DNA of 64,000 bases from Siphonodentalium dalli (GCA_032622095.1 CP136064.1:190203794-190267793); one strand, 5' to 3'. Positions 32,719-45,260 are shown, counted from the first letter of the stretch. Program-made: numbers and translations. Notes: generated by a model not told the origin, from the letters alone.

Positions 32719-32790
32719 GGGGATGTAGCTCAGTGGTAGAGCGTTCGCTTTGCATGTGAAAGGCCCCGGGTTCGATCCCCGGCATCTCCA
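32719..32790 (+). tRNA. tRNA-Ala-TGC: tRNA-Ala(TGC), unit 22 gene 2
   Basis: Consensus copy. Confidence 0.97.
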
Positions 32791-33084
32791 AGAAATACTT
32801 TTGCACGAAAGTTAAAATTCGATTATGACGGTTTTGGTGATATTAATGGATGTAAATAATAGAAACAGCTTTCCCCATCGTTTTTCCGCGTGAAATCACG
32901 AAAACGAAAAAATTACTTTTCTGTATGCTCCGATGATATGCTCCGATGCTCCGTGGTATTGTCCTTATATTGCAGTGTAATTTCTATCATTTTATATTGA
33001 GATTAACATACTTCTTTTTTTTCGTGGGAAATCAAAGGATTTATTATTTGTCGACAATAATATGGCCTTGCAATTTTACGGGCC

Positions 33085-33156
33085 GGGGATGTAGCTCAGT
33101 GGTAGAGCGTTCGCTTCGCATGTGAAAGGCCCCGGGTTCAATCCCCGGCATCTCCA
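33085..33156 (+). tRNA. tRNA-Ala-CGC: tRNA-Ala(CGC), unit 22 gene 3
   Basis: Consensus copy. Confidence 0.97.
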
Positions 33157-33928
33157 AGGAAGGCGAATTTTGTTACAATATCTTGCACTATATTTCATCA
33201 ATGGCGGGTTTTGGTAAATTTTTACCCCATTCAATCTCATACAAAATTTATAGCACTCGATCTATTTTATCAGAGGCTGCTTTTTGGTAATGTTTTGCAC
33301 TATTCAAATCTCGCACAAAATCCCATGTGTACATTGTCCTGTATTTTTTATAATTTGTTTTATATATCAGTTCGTTTCATCCCATATTTTAGTTGCGGGA
33401 GGTAGCGTCTGTTTCACAGCATCACCCATAGAGACAAGTTGACGTCACAGACATGATGCACCATTCGTTCGCAATATGGACACCCAATAATTTAGTTGGT
33501 TGTTTGATTACGACATGTTCAAGATCGAAAATTGGGATCGTCAAGGTCGGTCTCGGAATATTGTTAAATGGACACAACTCGTTTAAACCTCAAACAGTAC
33601 GTATACCTAATATGGAAGTCGGAACAATGCAGGTCGATAAATACACGAAACACCGTTATACTCTAAAAATAGTCTTATCGAAATCACATTAATTTGACAG
33701 CTGTTTTCAATTATTTTTTCTCACAGATTGAGACAAACGCTCTTTATGCGTACCGTATAAGGAATATATAAACAATGAACGCTCGATCTTTATTGTCTCG
33801 TGCTGATTAATTTTCCGAAAACAATATGACTTGAATAAGTCACGACATGATATGTATACATTTCATGTATTTCTCGACACATTTTGACCCCGAACGGGGC
33901 CTGACGAGGAGGGTATGTTCTTTGGCCT

Positions 33929-34000
33929 GGGGATGTAGCTCAGTGGTAGAGCGTTCGCTTTGCATGTGAAAGGCCCCGGGTTCGATCCCCGGCATCTCCA
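33929..34000 (+). tRNA. tRNA-Ala-TGC: tRNA-Ala(TGC), unit 23 gene 1
   Basis: Consensus copy. Confidence 0.97.
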
Positions 34001-34240
34001 GCACAGTGCTTTCTTTTTATTTGTATGTATGAAGTTTTAATTGCACATGCCGCTGTTATGACTGACTGTCGTGATTTCATATACTGGAAAGTCACCATTT
34101 GTGAATCGAAACGTTCCATCCTATATGCATAGCTATTAAATCACAACAAAGCAAATTTACCACTTCATCTGACTTCTCATCGAATAATAAATAGCTGTCT
34201 AATGTAGTCTCCAAACTTTGACGGACAAATTCTATCAGTT

Positions 34241-34312
34241 GGGGATGTAGCTCAGTGGTAGAGCGTTCGCTTTGCATGTGAAAGGCCCCGGGTTCGATCC
34301 CCGGCATCTCCA
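34241..34312 (+). tRNA. tRNA-Ala-TGC: tRNA-Ala(TGC), unit 23 gene 2
   Basis: Consensus copy. Confidence 0.97.
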
Positions 34313-34606
34313 AGAAATACTTTTGCACGAAAGTTAAAATTCGATTATGACGGTTTTGGTGATATTAATGGATGTAAATAATAGAAACAGCTTTCCCCAT
34401 CGTTTTTCCGCGTGAAATCACGAAAACGAAAAAATTACTTTTCTGTATGCTCCGATGATATGCTCCGATGCTCCGTGGTATTGTCCTTATATTGCAGTGT
34501 AATTTCTATCATTTTATATTGAGATTAACATACTTCTTTTTTTTCGTGGGAAATCAAAGGATTTATTATTTGTCGACAATAATATGGCCTTGCAATTTTA
34601 CGGGCC

Positions 34607-34678
34607 GGGGATGTAGCTCAGTGGTAGAGCGTTCGCTTCGCATGTGAAAGGCCCCGGGTTCAATCCCCGGCATCTCCA
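34607..34678 (+). tRNA. tRNA-Ala-CGC: tRNA-Ala(CGC), unit 23 gene 3
   Basis: Consensus copy. Confidence 0.97.
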
Positions 34679-35450
34679 AGGAAGGCGAATTTTGTTACAA
34701 TATCTTGCACTATATTTCATCAATGGCGGGTTTTGGTAAATTTTTACCCCATTCAATCTCATACAAAATTTATAGCACTCGATCTATTTTATCAGAGGCT
34801 GCTTTTTGGTAATATTTTGCACTATTCAAATCTCGCACAAAATCCCATGTGTACATTGTCCTGTATTTTTTATAATTTGTTTTATATATCAGTTCGTTTC
34901 ATCCCATATTTTAGTTGCGGGAGGTAGCGTCTGTTTCACAGCATCACCCATAGAGACAAGTTGACGTCACAGACATGATGCACCATTCGTTCGCAATATG
35001 GACACCCAATAATTTAGTTGGTTGTTTGATTACGACATGTTCAAGATCGAAAATTGGGATCGTCAAGGTCGGTCTCGGAATATTGTTAAATGGACACAAC
35101 TCGTTTAAACCTCAAACAGTACGTATACCTAATATGGAAGTCGGAACAATGCAGGTCGATAAATACACGAAACACCGTTATACTCTAAAAATAGTCTTAT
35201 CGAAATCACATTAATTTGACAGCTGTTTTCAATTATTTTTTCTCACAGATTGAGACAAACGCTCTTTATGCGTACCGTATAAGGAATATATAAACAATGA
35301 ACGCTCGATCTTTATTGTCTCGTGCTGATTAATTTTCCGAAAACAATATGACTTGAATAAGTCACGACATGATATGTATACATTTCATGTATTTCTCGAC
35401 ACATTTTGACCCCGAACCGGGCCTGACGAGGAGGGTGTGTTCTTTGGCCT

Positions 35451-35522
35451 GGGGATGTAGCTCAGTGGTAGAGCGTTCGCTTTGCATGTGAAAGGCCCCG
35501 GGTTCGATCCCCGGCATCTCCA
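35451..35522 (+). tRNA. tRNA-Ala-TGC: tRNA-Ala(TGC), unit 24 gene 1
   Basis: Consensus copy. Confidence 0.97.
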
Positions 35523-35762
35523 GCACAGTGCTTTCTTTTTATTTGTATGTATGAAGTTTTAATTGCACATGCCGCTGTTATGACTGACTGTCGTGATTTC
35601 ATATACTGGAAAGTCACCATTTGTGAATCGAAACGTTCCGTCCTATATGCATAGCTATTAAATCACAACAAAGCAAATTTACCACTTCATCTGACTTCTC
35701 ATCGAATAATAAATAGCTGTCTAATGTAGTCTCCAAACTTTGACGGACAAATTCTATCAGTT

Positions 35763-35834
35763 GGGGATGTAGCTCAGTGGTAGAGCGTTCGCTTTGCATG
35801 TGAAAGGCCCCGGGTTCGATCCCCGGCATCTCCA
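35763..35834 (+). tRNA. tRNA-Ala-TGC: tRNA-Ala(TGC), unit 24 gene 2
   Basis: Consensus copy. Confidence 0.97.
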
Positions 35835-36128
35835 AGAAATACTTTTGCACGAAAGTTAAAATTCGATTATGACGGTTTTGGTGATATTAATGGATGTAAA
35901 TAATAGAAACAGCTTTCCCCATCGTTTTTCCGCGTGAAATCACGAAAACGAAAAAATTACTTTTCTGTATGCTCCGATGATATGCTCCGATGCTCCGTGG
36001 TATTGTCCTTATATTGCAGTGTAATTTCTATCATTTTATATTGAGATTAACATACTTCTTTTTTTTCGTGGGAAATCAAAGGATTTATTATTTGTCGACA
36101 ATAATATGGCCTTGCAATTTTACGGGCC

Positions 36129-36200
36129 GGGGATGTAGCTCAGTGGTAGAGCGTTCGCTTCGCATGTGAAAGGCCCCGGGTTCAATCCCCGGCATCTCCA
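36129..36200 (+). tRNA. tRNA-Ala-CGC: tRNA-Ala(CGC), unit 24 gene 3
   Basis: Consensus copy. Confidence 0.97.
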
Positions 36201-36972
36201 AGGAAGGCGAATTTTGTTACAATATCTTGCACTATATTTCATCAATGGCGGGTTTTGGTAAATTTTTACCCCATTCAATCTCATACAAAATTTATAGCAC
36301 TCGATCTATTTTATCAGAGGCTGCTTTTTGGTAATGTTTTGCACTATTCAAATCTCGCACAAAATCCCATGTGTACATTGTCCTGTATTTTTTATAATTT
36401 GTTTTATATATCAGTTCGTTTCATCCCATATTTTAGTTGCGGGAGGTAGCGTCTGTTTCACAGCATCACCCATAGAGACAAGTTGACGTCACAGACATGA
36501 TGCACCATTCGTTCGCAATATGGACACCCAATAATTTAGTTGGTTGTTTGATTACGACATGTTCAAGATCGAAAATTGGGATCGTCAAGGTCGGTCTCGG
36601 AATATTGTTAAATGGACACAACTCGTTTAAACCTCAAACAGTACGTATACCTAATATGGAAGTCGGAACAATGCAGGTCGATAAATACACGAAACACCGT
36701 TATACTCTAAAAATAGTCTTATCGAAATCACATTAATTTTACAGCTGTTTTCAATTATTTTTTCTCACAGATTGAGACAAACGCTCTTTATGCGTACCGT
36801 ATAAGGAATATATAAACAATGAACGCTCGATCTTTATTGTCTCGTGCTGATTAATTTTCCGAAAACAATATGACTTGAATAAGTCACGACATGATATGTA
36901 TACATTTCATGTATTTCTCGACACATTTTGACCCCGAACGGGGCCTGACGAGGAGGGTATGTTCTTTGGCCT

Positions 36973-37044
36973 GGGGATGTAGCTCAGTGGTAGAGCGTTC
37001 GCTTTGCATGTGAAAGGCCCCGGGTTCGATCCCCGGCATCTCCA
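36973..37044 (+). tRNA. tRNA-Ala-TGC: tRNA-Ala(TGC), unit 25 gene 1
   Basis: Consensus copy. Confidence 0.97.
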
Positions 37045-37284
37045 GCACAGTGCTTTCTTTTTATTTGTATGTATGAAGTTTTAATTGCACATGCCGCTGT
37101 TATGACTGACTGTCGTGATTTCATATACTGGAAAGTCACCATTTGTGAATCGAAACGTTCCATCCTATATGCATAGCTATTAAATCACAACAAAGCAAAT
37201 TTACCACTTCATCTGACTTCTCATCGAATAATAAATAGCTGTCTAATGTAGTCTCCAAACTTTGACGGACAAATTCTATCAGTT

Positions 37285-37356
37285 GGGGATGTAGCTCAGT
37301 GGTAGAGCGTTCGCTTTGCATGTGAAAGGCCCCGGGTTCGATCCCCGGCATCTCCA
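37285..37356 (+). tRNA. tRNA-Ala-TGC: tRNA-Ala(TGC), unit 25 gene 2
   Basis: Consensus copy. Confidence 0.97.
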
Positions 37357-37650
37357 AGAAATACTTTTGCACGAAAGTTAAAATTCGATTATGACGGTTT
37401 TGGTGATATTAATGGATGTAAATAATAGAAACAGCTTTCCCCATCGTTTTTCCGCGTGAAATCACGAAAACGAAAAAATTACTTTTCTGTATGCTCCGAT
37501 GATATGCTCCGATGCTCCGTGGTATTGTCCTTATATTGCAGTGTAATTTCTATCATTTTATATTGAGATTAACATACTTCTTTTTTTTCGTGGGAAATCA
37601 AAGGATTTATTATTTGTCGACAATAATATGGCCTTGCAATTTTACGGGCC

Positions 37651-37722
37651 GGGGATGTAGCTCAGTGGTAGAGCGTTCGCTTCGCATGTGAAAGGCCCCG
37701 GGTTCAATCCCCGGCATCTCCA
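37651..37722 (+). tRNA. tRNA-Ala-CGC: tRNA-Ala(CGC), unit 25 gene 3
   Basis: Consensus copy. Confidence 0.97.
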
Positions 37723-38494
37723 AGGAAGGCGAATTTTGTTACAATATCTTGCACTATATTTCATCAATGGCGGGTTTTGGTAAATTTTTACCCCATTCAA
37801 TCTCATACAAAATTTATAGCACTCGATCTATTTTATCAGAGGCTGCTTTTTGGTAATATTTTGCACTATTCAAATCTCGCACAAAATCCCATGTGTACAT
37901 TGTCCTGTATTTTTTATAATTTGTTTTATATATCAGTTCGTTTCATCCCATATTTTAGTTGCGGGAGGTAGCGTCTGTTTCACAGCATCACCCATAGAGA
38001 CAAGTTGACGTCACAGACATGATGCACCATTCGTTCGCAATATGGACACCCAATAATTTAGTTGGTTGTTTGATTACGACATGTTCAAGATCGAAAATTG
38101 GGATCGTCAAGGTCGGTCTCGGAATATTGTTAAATGGACACAACTCGTTTAAACCTCAAACAGTACGTATACCTAATATGGAAGTCGGAACAATGCAGGT
38201 CGATAAATACACGAAACACCGTTATACTCTAAAAATAGTCTTATCGAAATCACATTAATTTGACAGCTGTTTTCAATTATTTTTTCTCACAGATTGAGAC
38301 AAACGCTCTTTATGCGTACCGTATAAGGAATATATAAACAATGAACGCTCGATCTTTATTGTCTCGTGCTGATTAATTTTCCGAAAACAATATGACTTGA
38401 ATAAGTCACGACATGATATGTATACATTTCATGTATTTCTCGACACATTTTGACCCCGAACCGGGCCTGACGAGGAGGGTGTGTTCTTTGGCCT

Positions 38495-38566
38495 GGGGAT
38501 GTAGCTCAGTGGTAGAGCGTTCGCTTTGCATGTGAAAGGCCCCGGGTTCGATCCCCGGCATCTCCA
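38495..38566 (+). tRNA. tRNA-Ala-TGC: tRNA-Ala(TGC), unit 26 gene 1
   Basis: Consensus copy. Confidence 0.97.
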
Positions 38567-38806
38567 GCACAGTGCTTTCTTTTTATTTGTATGTATGAAG
38601 TTTTAATTGCACATGCCGCTGTTATGACTGACTGTCGTGATTTCATATACTGGAAAGTCACCATTTGTGAATCGAAACGTTCCGTCCTATATGCATAGCT
38701 ATTAAATCACAACAAAGCAAATTTACCACTTCATCTGACTTCTCATCGAATAATAAATAGCTGTCTAATGTAGTCTCCAAACTTTGACGGACAAATTCTA
38801 TCAGTT

Positions 38807-38878
38807 GGGGATGTAGCTCAGTGGTAGAGCGTTCGCTTTGCATGTGAAAGGCCCCGGGTTCGATCCCCGGCATCTCCA
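38807..38878 (+). tRNA. tRNA-Ala-TGC: tRNA-Ala(TGC), unit 26 gene 2
   Basis: Consensus copy. Confidence 0.97.
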
Positions 38879-39172
38879 AGAAATACTTTTGCACGAAAGT
38901 TAAAATTCGATTATGACGGTTTTGGTGATATTAATGGATGTAAATAATAGAAACAGCTTTCCCCATCGTTTTTCCGCGTGAAATCACGAAAACGAAAAAA
39001 TTACTTTTCTGTATGCTCCGATGATATGCTCCGATGCTCCGTGGTATTGTCCTTATATTGCAGTGTAATTTCTATCATTTTATATTGAGATTAACATACT
39101 TCTTTTTTTTCGTGGGAAATCAAAGGATTTATTATTTGTCGACAATAATATGGCCTTGCAATTTTACGGGCC

Positions 39173-39244
39173 GGGGATGTAGCTCAGTGGTAGAGCGTTC
39201 GCTTCGCATGTGAAAGGCCCCGGGTTCAATCCCCGGCATCTCCA
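39173..39244 (+). tRNA. tRNA-Ala-CGC: tRNA-Ala(CGC), unit 26 gene 3
   Basis: Consensus copy. Confidence 0.97.
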
Positions 39245-40016
39245 AGGAAGGCGAATTTTGTTACAATATCTTGCACTATATTTCATCAATGGCGGGTTTT
39301 GGTAAATTTTTACCCCATTCAATCTCATACAAAATTTATAGCACTCGATCTATTTTATCAGAGGCTGCTTTTTGGTAATGTTTTGCACTATTCAAATCTC
39401 GCACAAAATCCCATGTGTACATTGTCCTGTATTTTTTATAATTTGTTTTATATATCAGTTCGTTTCATCCCATATTTTAGTTGCGGGAGGTAGCGTCTGT
39501 TTCACAGCATCACCCATAGAGACAAGTTGACGTCACAGACATGATGCACCATTCGTTCGCAATATGGACACCCAATAATTTAGTTGGTTGTTTGATTACG
39601 ACATGTTCAAGATCGAAAATTGGGATCGTCAAGGTCGGTCTCGGAATATTGTTAAATGGACACAACTCGTTTAAACCTCAAACAGTACGTATACCTAATA
39701 TGGAAGTCGGAACAATGCAGGTCGATAAATACACGAAACACCGTTATACTCTAAAAATAGTCTTATCGAAATCACATTAATTTTACAGCTGTTTTCAATT
39801 ATTTTTTCTCACAGATTGAGACAAACGCTCTTTATGCGTACCGTATAAGGAATATATAAACAATGAACGCTCGATCTTTATTGTCTCGTGCTGATTAATT
39901 TTCCGAAAACAATATGACTTGAATAAGTCACGACATGATATGTATACATTTCATGTATTTCTCGACACATTTTGACCCCGAACGGGGCCTGACGAGGAGG
40001 GTATGTTCTTTGGCCT

Positions 40017-40088
40017 GGGGATGTAGCTCAGTGGTAGAGCGTTCGCTTTGCATGTGAAAGGCCCCAGGTTCGATCCCCGGCATCTCCA
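40017..40088 (+). tRNA. tRNA-Ala-TGC: tRNA-Ala(TGC), unit 27 gene 1, G51A variant
   Basis: G51A at 40066 puts an A-C mismatch in the middle of the T stem; the B box core is untouched. Confidence 0.88.
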
Positions 40089-40328
40089 GCACAGTGCTTT
40101 CTTTTTATTTGTATGTATGAAGTTTTAATTGCACATGCCGCTGTTATGACTGACTGTCGTGATTTCTTATACTGGAAAGTCACCATTTGTGAATCGAAAC
40201 GTTCCGTCCTATATGCATAGCTATTAAATCACAACAAAGCAAATTTACCACTTCATCTGACTTCTCATCGAATAATAAATAGCTGTCTAATGTAGTCTCC
40301 AAACTTTGACGGACAAATTCTATCAGTT

Positions 40329-40400
40329 GGGGATGTAGCTCAGTGGTAGAGCGTTCGCTTTGCATGTGAAAGGCCCCGGGTTCGATCCCCGGCATCTCCA
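40329..40400 (+). tRNA. tRNA-Ala-TGC: tRNA-Ala(TGC), unit 27 gene 2
   Basis: Consensus copy, the only unaltered tRNA gene of this unit. Confidence 0.97.
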
Positions 40401-40694
40401 AGAAATACTTTTGCACGAAAGTTAAAATTCGATTATGACGGTTTTGATGATATTAATGGATGCAAATAATAGAAACAGCTTTCCCCATCGTTTTTCCGCG
40501 TGAAATCACGAAAACGAAAAAATTACTTTTCTGTATGCTCCGATGATATGCTCCGATGCTCCGTGGTATTGTCCTTATATTGCAGTGTAATTTCTATCAT
40601 TTTATATTGAGATTAACATACTTCTTTTTTTTCGTGGGAAATCAAAGGATTTATTATTTGTCGACAATAATATGGCCTTGCAATTTTACGGGCC

Positions 40695-40766
40695 GGGGAT
40701 GTAGCTCAGTGGTAGAGCGTTCGCTTCGCATGTGAAAGGCCCCGTGTTCAATCCCCGGCATCTCCA
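40695..40766 (+). tRNA. tRNA-Ala-CGC: tRNA-Ala(CGC), unit 27 gene 3, G52T variant
   Basis: G52T at 40745 gives a U-C mismatch in the T stem and changes the first base of the B box (GGTTC to TGTTC). Likely poorly transcribed and unstable. Confidence 0.87.
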
Positions 40767-41538
40767 AGGAAGGCGAATTTTGTTACAATATCTTGCACTA
40801 TATTTCATCAATGGCGGGTTTTGGTAAATTTTTACCCCATTCAATCTCATACAAAATTTATAGCACTCGATCTATTTTATCAGAGGCTGCTTTTTGGTAA
40901 TGTTTTGCACTATTCAAATCTCGCACAAAATCCCATGTGTACATTGTCCTGTATTTTTTATAATTTGTTTTAAATATCAGTTCGTTTCATCCCATATTTT
41001 AGTTGCGGGAGGTAGCGTCTGTTTCACAGCATCACCCATAGAGACAAGTTGACGTCACAGACATGATGCACCATTCGTTCGCAATATGGACACCCAATAA
41101 TTTAGTTGGTTGTTTGATTACGACATGTTCAAGATCGAAAATTGGGATCGTCAAGGTCGGTCTCGGAATATTGTTAAATGGACACAACTCGTTTAAACCT
41201 CAAACAGTACGTATACCTAATATGGAAGTCGGAACAATGCAGGTCGATAAATACACGAAACACCGTTATACTCTAAAAATAGTCTTATCGAAATCACATT
41301 AATTTGACAGCTGTTTTCAATTATTTTTTCTCACAGATTGAGACAAACGCTCTTTATGCGTACCGTATAAGGAATATATAAACAATGAACGCTCGATCTT
41401 TATTGTCTCGTGCTGATTAATTTTCCGAAAACAATATGACTTGAATAAGTCACGACATGATATGTATACATTTCATGTATTTCTCGACACATTTTGACCC
41501 CGAACCGGGCCTGACGAGGAGGGTGTGTTCTTTGGCCT

Positions 41539-41610
41539 GGGGATGTAGCTCAGTGGTAGAGCGTTCGCTTTGCATGTGAAAGGCCCCGGGTTCGATCCCC
41601 GGCATCTCCA
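41539..41610 (+). tRNA. tRNA-Ala-TGC: tRNA-Ala(TGC), unit 28 gene 1
   Basis: Consensus copy. Confidence 0.97.
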
Positions 41611-41850
41611 GCACAGTGCTTTCTTTTTATTTGTATGTATGAAGTTTTAATTGCACATGCCGCTGTTATGACTGACTGTCGTGATTTCATATACTGGAAA
41701 GTCACCATTTGTGAATCGAAACGTTCCGTCCTATATGCATAGCTATTAAATCACAACAAAGCAAATTTACCACTTCATCTGACTTCTCATCGAATAATAA
41801 ATAGCTGTCTAATGTAGTCTCCAAACTTTGACGGACAAATTCTATCAGTT

Positions 41851-41922
41851 GGGGATGTAGCTCAGTGGTAGAGCGTTCGCTTTGCATGTGAAAGGCCCCG
41901 GGTTCGATCCCCGGCATCTCCA
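41851..41922 (+). tRNA. tRNA-Ala-TGC: tRNA-Ala(TGC), unit 28 gene 2
   Basis: Consensus copy. Confidence 0.97.
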
Positions 41923-42216
41923 AGAAATACTTTTGCACGAAAGTTAAAATTCGATTATGACGGTTTTGGTGATATTAATGGATGCAAATAATAGAAACAG
42001 CTTTCCCCATCGTTTTTCCGCGTGAAATCACGAAAACGAAAAAATTACTTTTCTGTATGCTCCGATGATATGCTCCGATGCTCCGTGGTATTGTCCTTAT
42101 ATTGCAGTGTAATTTCTATCATTTTATATTGAGATTAACATACTTCTTTTTTTTCGTGGGAAATCAAAGGATTTATTATTTGTCGACAATAATATGGCCT
42201 TGCAATTTTACGGGCC

Positions 42217-42288
42217 GGGGATGTAGCTCAGTGGTAGAGCGTTCGCTTCGCATGTGAAAGGCCCCGGGTTCAATCCCCGGCATCTCCA
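42217..42288 (+). tRNA. tRNA-Ala-CGC: tRNA-Ala(CGC), unit 28 gene 3
   Basis: Consensus copy. Confidence 0.97.
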
Positions 42289-43060
42289 AGGAAGGCGAAT
42301 TTTGTTACAATATCTTGCACTATATTTCATCAATGGCGGGTTTTGGTAAATTTTTACCCCATTCAATCTCATACAAAATTTATAGCACTCGATCTATTTT
42401 ATCAGAGGCTGCTTTTTGGTAATGTTTTGCACTGTTCAAATCTCGCACAAAATCCCATGTGTACATTGTCCTGTATTTTTTATAATTTGTTTTATATATC
42501 AGTTCGTTTCATCCCATATTTTAGTTGCGGGAGGTAGCGTCTGTTTCACAGCATCACCCATAGAGACAAGTTGACGTCACAGACATGATGCACCATTCGT
42601 TCGCAATATGGACACCCAATAATTTAGTTGGTTGTTTGATTACGACATGTTCAAGATCGAAAATTGGGATCGTCAAGGTCGGTCTCGGAATATTGTTAAA
42701 TGGACACAACTCGTTTAAACCTCAAACAGTACGTATACCTAATATGGAAGTCGGAACAATGCAGGTCGATAAATACACGAAACACCGTTATACTCTAAAA
42801 ATAGTCTTATCGAAATCACATTAATTTGACAGCTGTTTTCAATTATTTTTTCTCACAGATTGAGACAAACGCTCTTTATGCGTACCGTATAAGGAATATA
42901 TAAACAATGAACGCTCGATCTTTATTGTCTCGTGCTGATTAATTTTCCGAAAACAATATGACTTGAATAAGTCACGACATGATATGTATACATTTCATGT
43001 ATTTCTCGACACATTTTGACCCCGAACGGGGCCTGACGAGGAGGGTGTGTTCTTTGGCCT

Positions 43061-43132
43061 GGGGATGTAGCTCAGTGGTAGAGCGTTCGCTTTGCATGTG
43101 AAAGGCCCCGGGTTCGATCCCCGGCATCTCCA
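43061..43132 (+). tRNA. tRNA-Ala-TGC: tRNA-Ala(TGC), unit 29 gene 1
   Basis: Consensus copy. Confidence 0.97.
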
Positions 43133-43372
43133 GCACAGTGCTTTCTTTTTATTTGTATGTATGAAGTTTTAATTGCACATGCCGCTGTTATGACTGACTG
43201 TCGTGATTTCATATACTGGAAAGTCACCATTTGTGAATCGAAACGTTCCGTCCTATATGCATAGCTATTAAATCACAACAAAGCAAATTTACCACTTCAT
43301 CTGACTTCTCATCGAATAATAAATAGCTGTCTAATGTAGTCTCCAAACTTTGACGGACAAATTCTATCAGTT

Positions 43373-43444
43373 GGGGATGTAGCTCAGTGGTAGAGCGTTC
43401 GCTTTGCATGTGAAAGGCCCCGGGTTCGATCCCCGGCATCTCCA
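43373..43444 (+). tRNA. tRNA-Ala-TGC: tRNA-Ala(TGC), unit 29 gene 2
   Basis: Consensus copy. Confidence 0.97.
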
Positions 43445-43738
43445 AGAAATACTTTTGCACGAAAGTTAAAATTCGATTATGACGGTTTTGGTGATATTAA
43501 TGGATGTAAATAATAGAAACAGCTTTCCCCATCGTTTTTCCGCGTGAAATCACGAAAACGAAAAAATTACTTTTCTGTATGCTCCGATGATATGCTCCGA
43601 TGCTCCGTGGTATTGTCCTTATATTGCAGTGTAATTTCTATCATTTTATATTGAGATTAACATACTTCTTTTTTTTCGTGGGAAATCAAAGGATTTATTA
43701 TTTGTCGACAATAATATGGCCTTGCAATTTTACGGGCC

Positions 43739-43810
43739 GGGGATGTAGCTCAGTGGTAGAGCGTTCGCTTCGCATGTGAAAGGCCCCGGGTTCAATCCCC
43801 GGCATCTCCA
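43739..43810 (+). tRNA. tRNA-Ala-CGC: tRNA-Ala(CGC), unit 29 gene 3
   Basis: Consensus copy. Confidence 0.97.
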
Positions 43811-44582
43811 AGGAAGGCGAATTTTGTTACAATATCTTGCACTATATTTCATCAATGGCGGGTTTTGGTAAATTTTTACCCCATTCAATCTCATACAAAA
43901 TTTATAGCACTCGATCTATTTTATCAGAGGCTGCTTTTTGGTAATGTTTTGCACTATTCAAATCTCGCACAAAATCCCATGTGTACATTGTCCTGTATTT
44001 TTTATAATTTGTTTTATATATCAGTTCGTTTCATCCCATATTTTAGTTGCGGGAGGTAGCGTCTGTTTCACAGCATCACCCATAGAGACAAGTTGACGTC
44101 ACAGACATGATGCACCATTCGTTCGCAATATGGACACCCAATAATTTAGTTGGTTGTTTGATTACGACATGTTCAAGATCGAAAATTGGGATCGTCAAGG
44201 TCGGTCTCGGAATATTGTTAAATGGACACAACTCGTTTAAACCTCAAACAGTACGTATACCTAATATGGAAGTCGGAACAATGCAGGTCGATAAATACAC
44301 GAAACACCGTTATACTCTAAAAATAGTCTTATCGAAATCACATTAATTTGACAGCTGTTTTCAATTATTTTTTCTCACAGATTGAGACAAACGCTCTTTA
44401 TGCGTACCGTATAAGGAATATATAAACAATGAACGCTCGATCTTTATTGTCTCGTGCTGATTAATTTTCCGAAAACAATATGACTTGAATAAGTCACGAC
44501 ATGATATGTATACATTTCATGTATTTCTCGACACATTTTGACCCCGAACCGGGCCTGATGAGGAGGGTGTGTTCTTTGGCCT

Positions 44583-44654
44583 GGGGATGTAGCTCAGTGG
44601 TAGAGCGTTCGCTTTGCATGTGAAAGGCCCCGGGTTCGATCCCCGGCATCTCCA
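44583..44654 (+). tRNA. tRNA-Ala-TGC: tRNA-Ala(TGC), unit 30 gene 1
   Basis: Consensus copy. Confidence 0.97.
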
Positions 44655-44894
44655 GCACAGTGCTTTCTTTTTATTTGTATGTATGAAGTTTTAATTGCAC
44701 ATGCCGCTGTTATGACTGACTGTCGTGATTTCATATACTGGAAAGTCACCATTTGTGAATCGAAACGTTCCATCCTATATGCATAGCTATTAAATCACAA
44801 CAAAGCAAATTTACCACTTCATCTGACTTCTCATCGAATAATAAATAGCTGTCTAATGTAGTCTCCAAACTTTGACGGACAAATTCTATCAGTT

Positions 44895-44966
44895 GGGGAT
44901 GTAGCTCAGTGGTAGAGCGTTCGCTTTGCATGTGAAAGGCCCCGGGTTCGATCCCCGGCATCTCCA
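44895..44966 (+). tRNA. tRNA-Ala-TGC: tRNA-Ala(TGC), unit 30 gene 2
   Basis: Consensus copy. Confidence 0.97.
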
Positions 44967-45260
44967 AGAAATACTTTTGCACGAAAGTTAAAATTCGATT
45001 ATGACGGTTTTGGTGATATTAATGGATGTAAATAATAGAAACAGCTTTCCCCATCGTTTTTCCGCGTGAAATCACGAAAACGAAAAAATTACTTTTCTGT
45101 ATGCTCCGATGATATGCTCCGATGCTCCGTGGTATTGTCCTTATATTGCAGTGTAATTTCTATCATTTTATATTGAGATTAACATACTTCTTTTTTTTCG
45201 TGGGAAATCAAAGGATTTATTATTTGTCGACAATAATATGGCCTTGCAATTTTACGGGCC

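Larger units (their letters stand above)
31925..33446 (+). repeat. Array unit 22
   Basis: Haplotype GACGACTTG. Confidence 0.95.
33447..34968 (+). repeat. Array unit 23
   Basis: Haplotype GACGACTTG, with G to A at 34814 shared only with unit 25. Confidence 0.95.
34969..36490 (+). repeat. Array unit 24
   Basis: Haplotype CGCGGCTTG (type D). Confidence 0.95.
36491..38012 (+). repeat. Array unit 25
   Basis: Haplotype GACGACTTG; G to T at 36740 (shared with unit 27) and G to A at 37858 (shared with unit 23). Confidence 0.95.
38013..39534 (+). repeat. Array unit 26
   Basis: Haplotype CGCGGCTTG (type D). Confidence 0.95.
39535..41056 (+). repeat. Array unit 27 (most mutated)
   Basis: Haplotype GACGGCCTG plus G to T at 39784 (shared with unit 25). 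Five private substitutions, at 40066, 40167, 40447, 40745 and 40973, two of them inside tRNA genes. Confidence 0.95.
41057..42578 (+). repeat. Array unit 28
   Basis: Haplotype CGCGGCCTG; private A to G at 42434. Confidence 0.95.
42579..44100 (+). repeat. Array unit 29
   Basis: Haplotype GGCGGCTTG: the only unit with G450 together with G469, two sites 19 bp apart that are otherwise linked as G/A. Confidence 0.95.
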
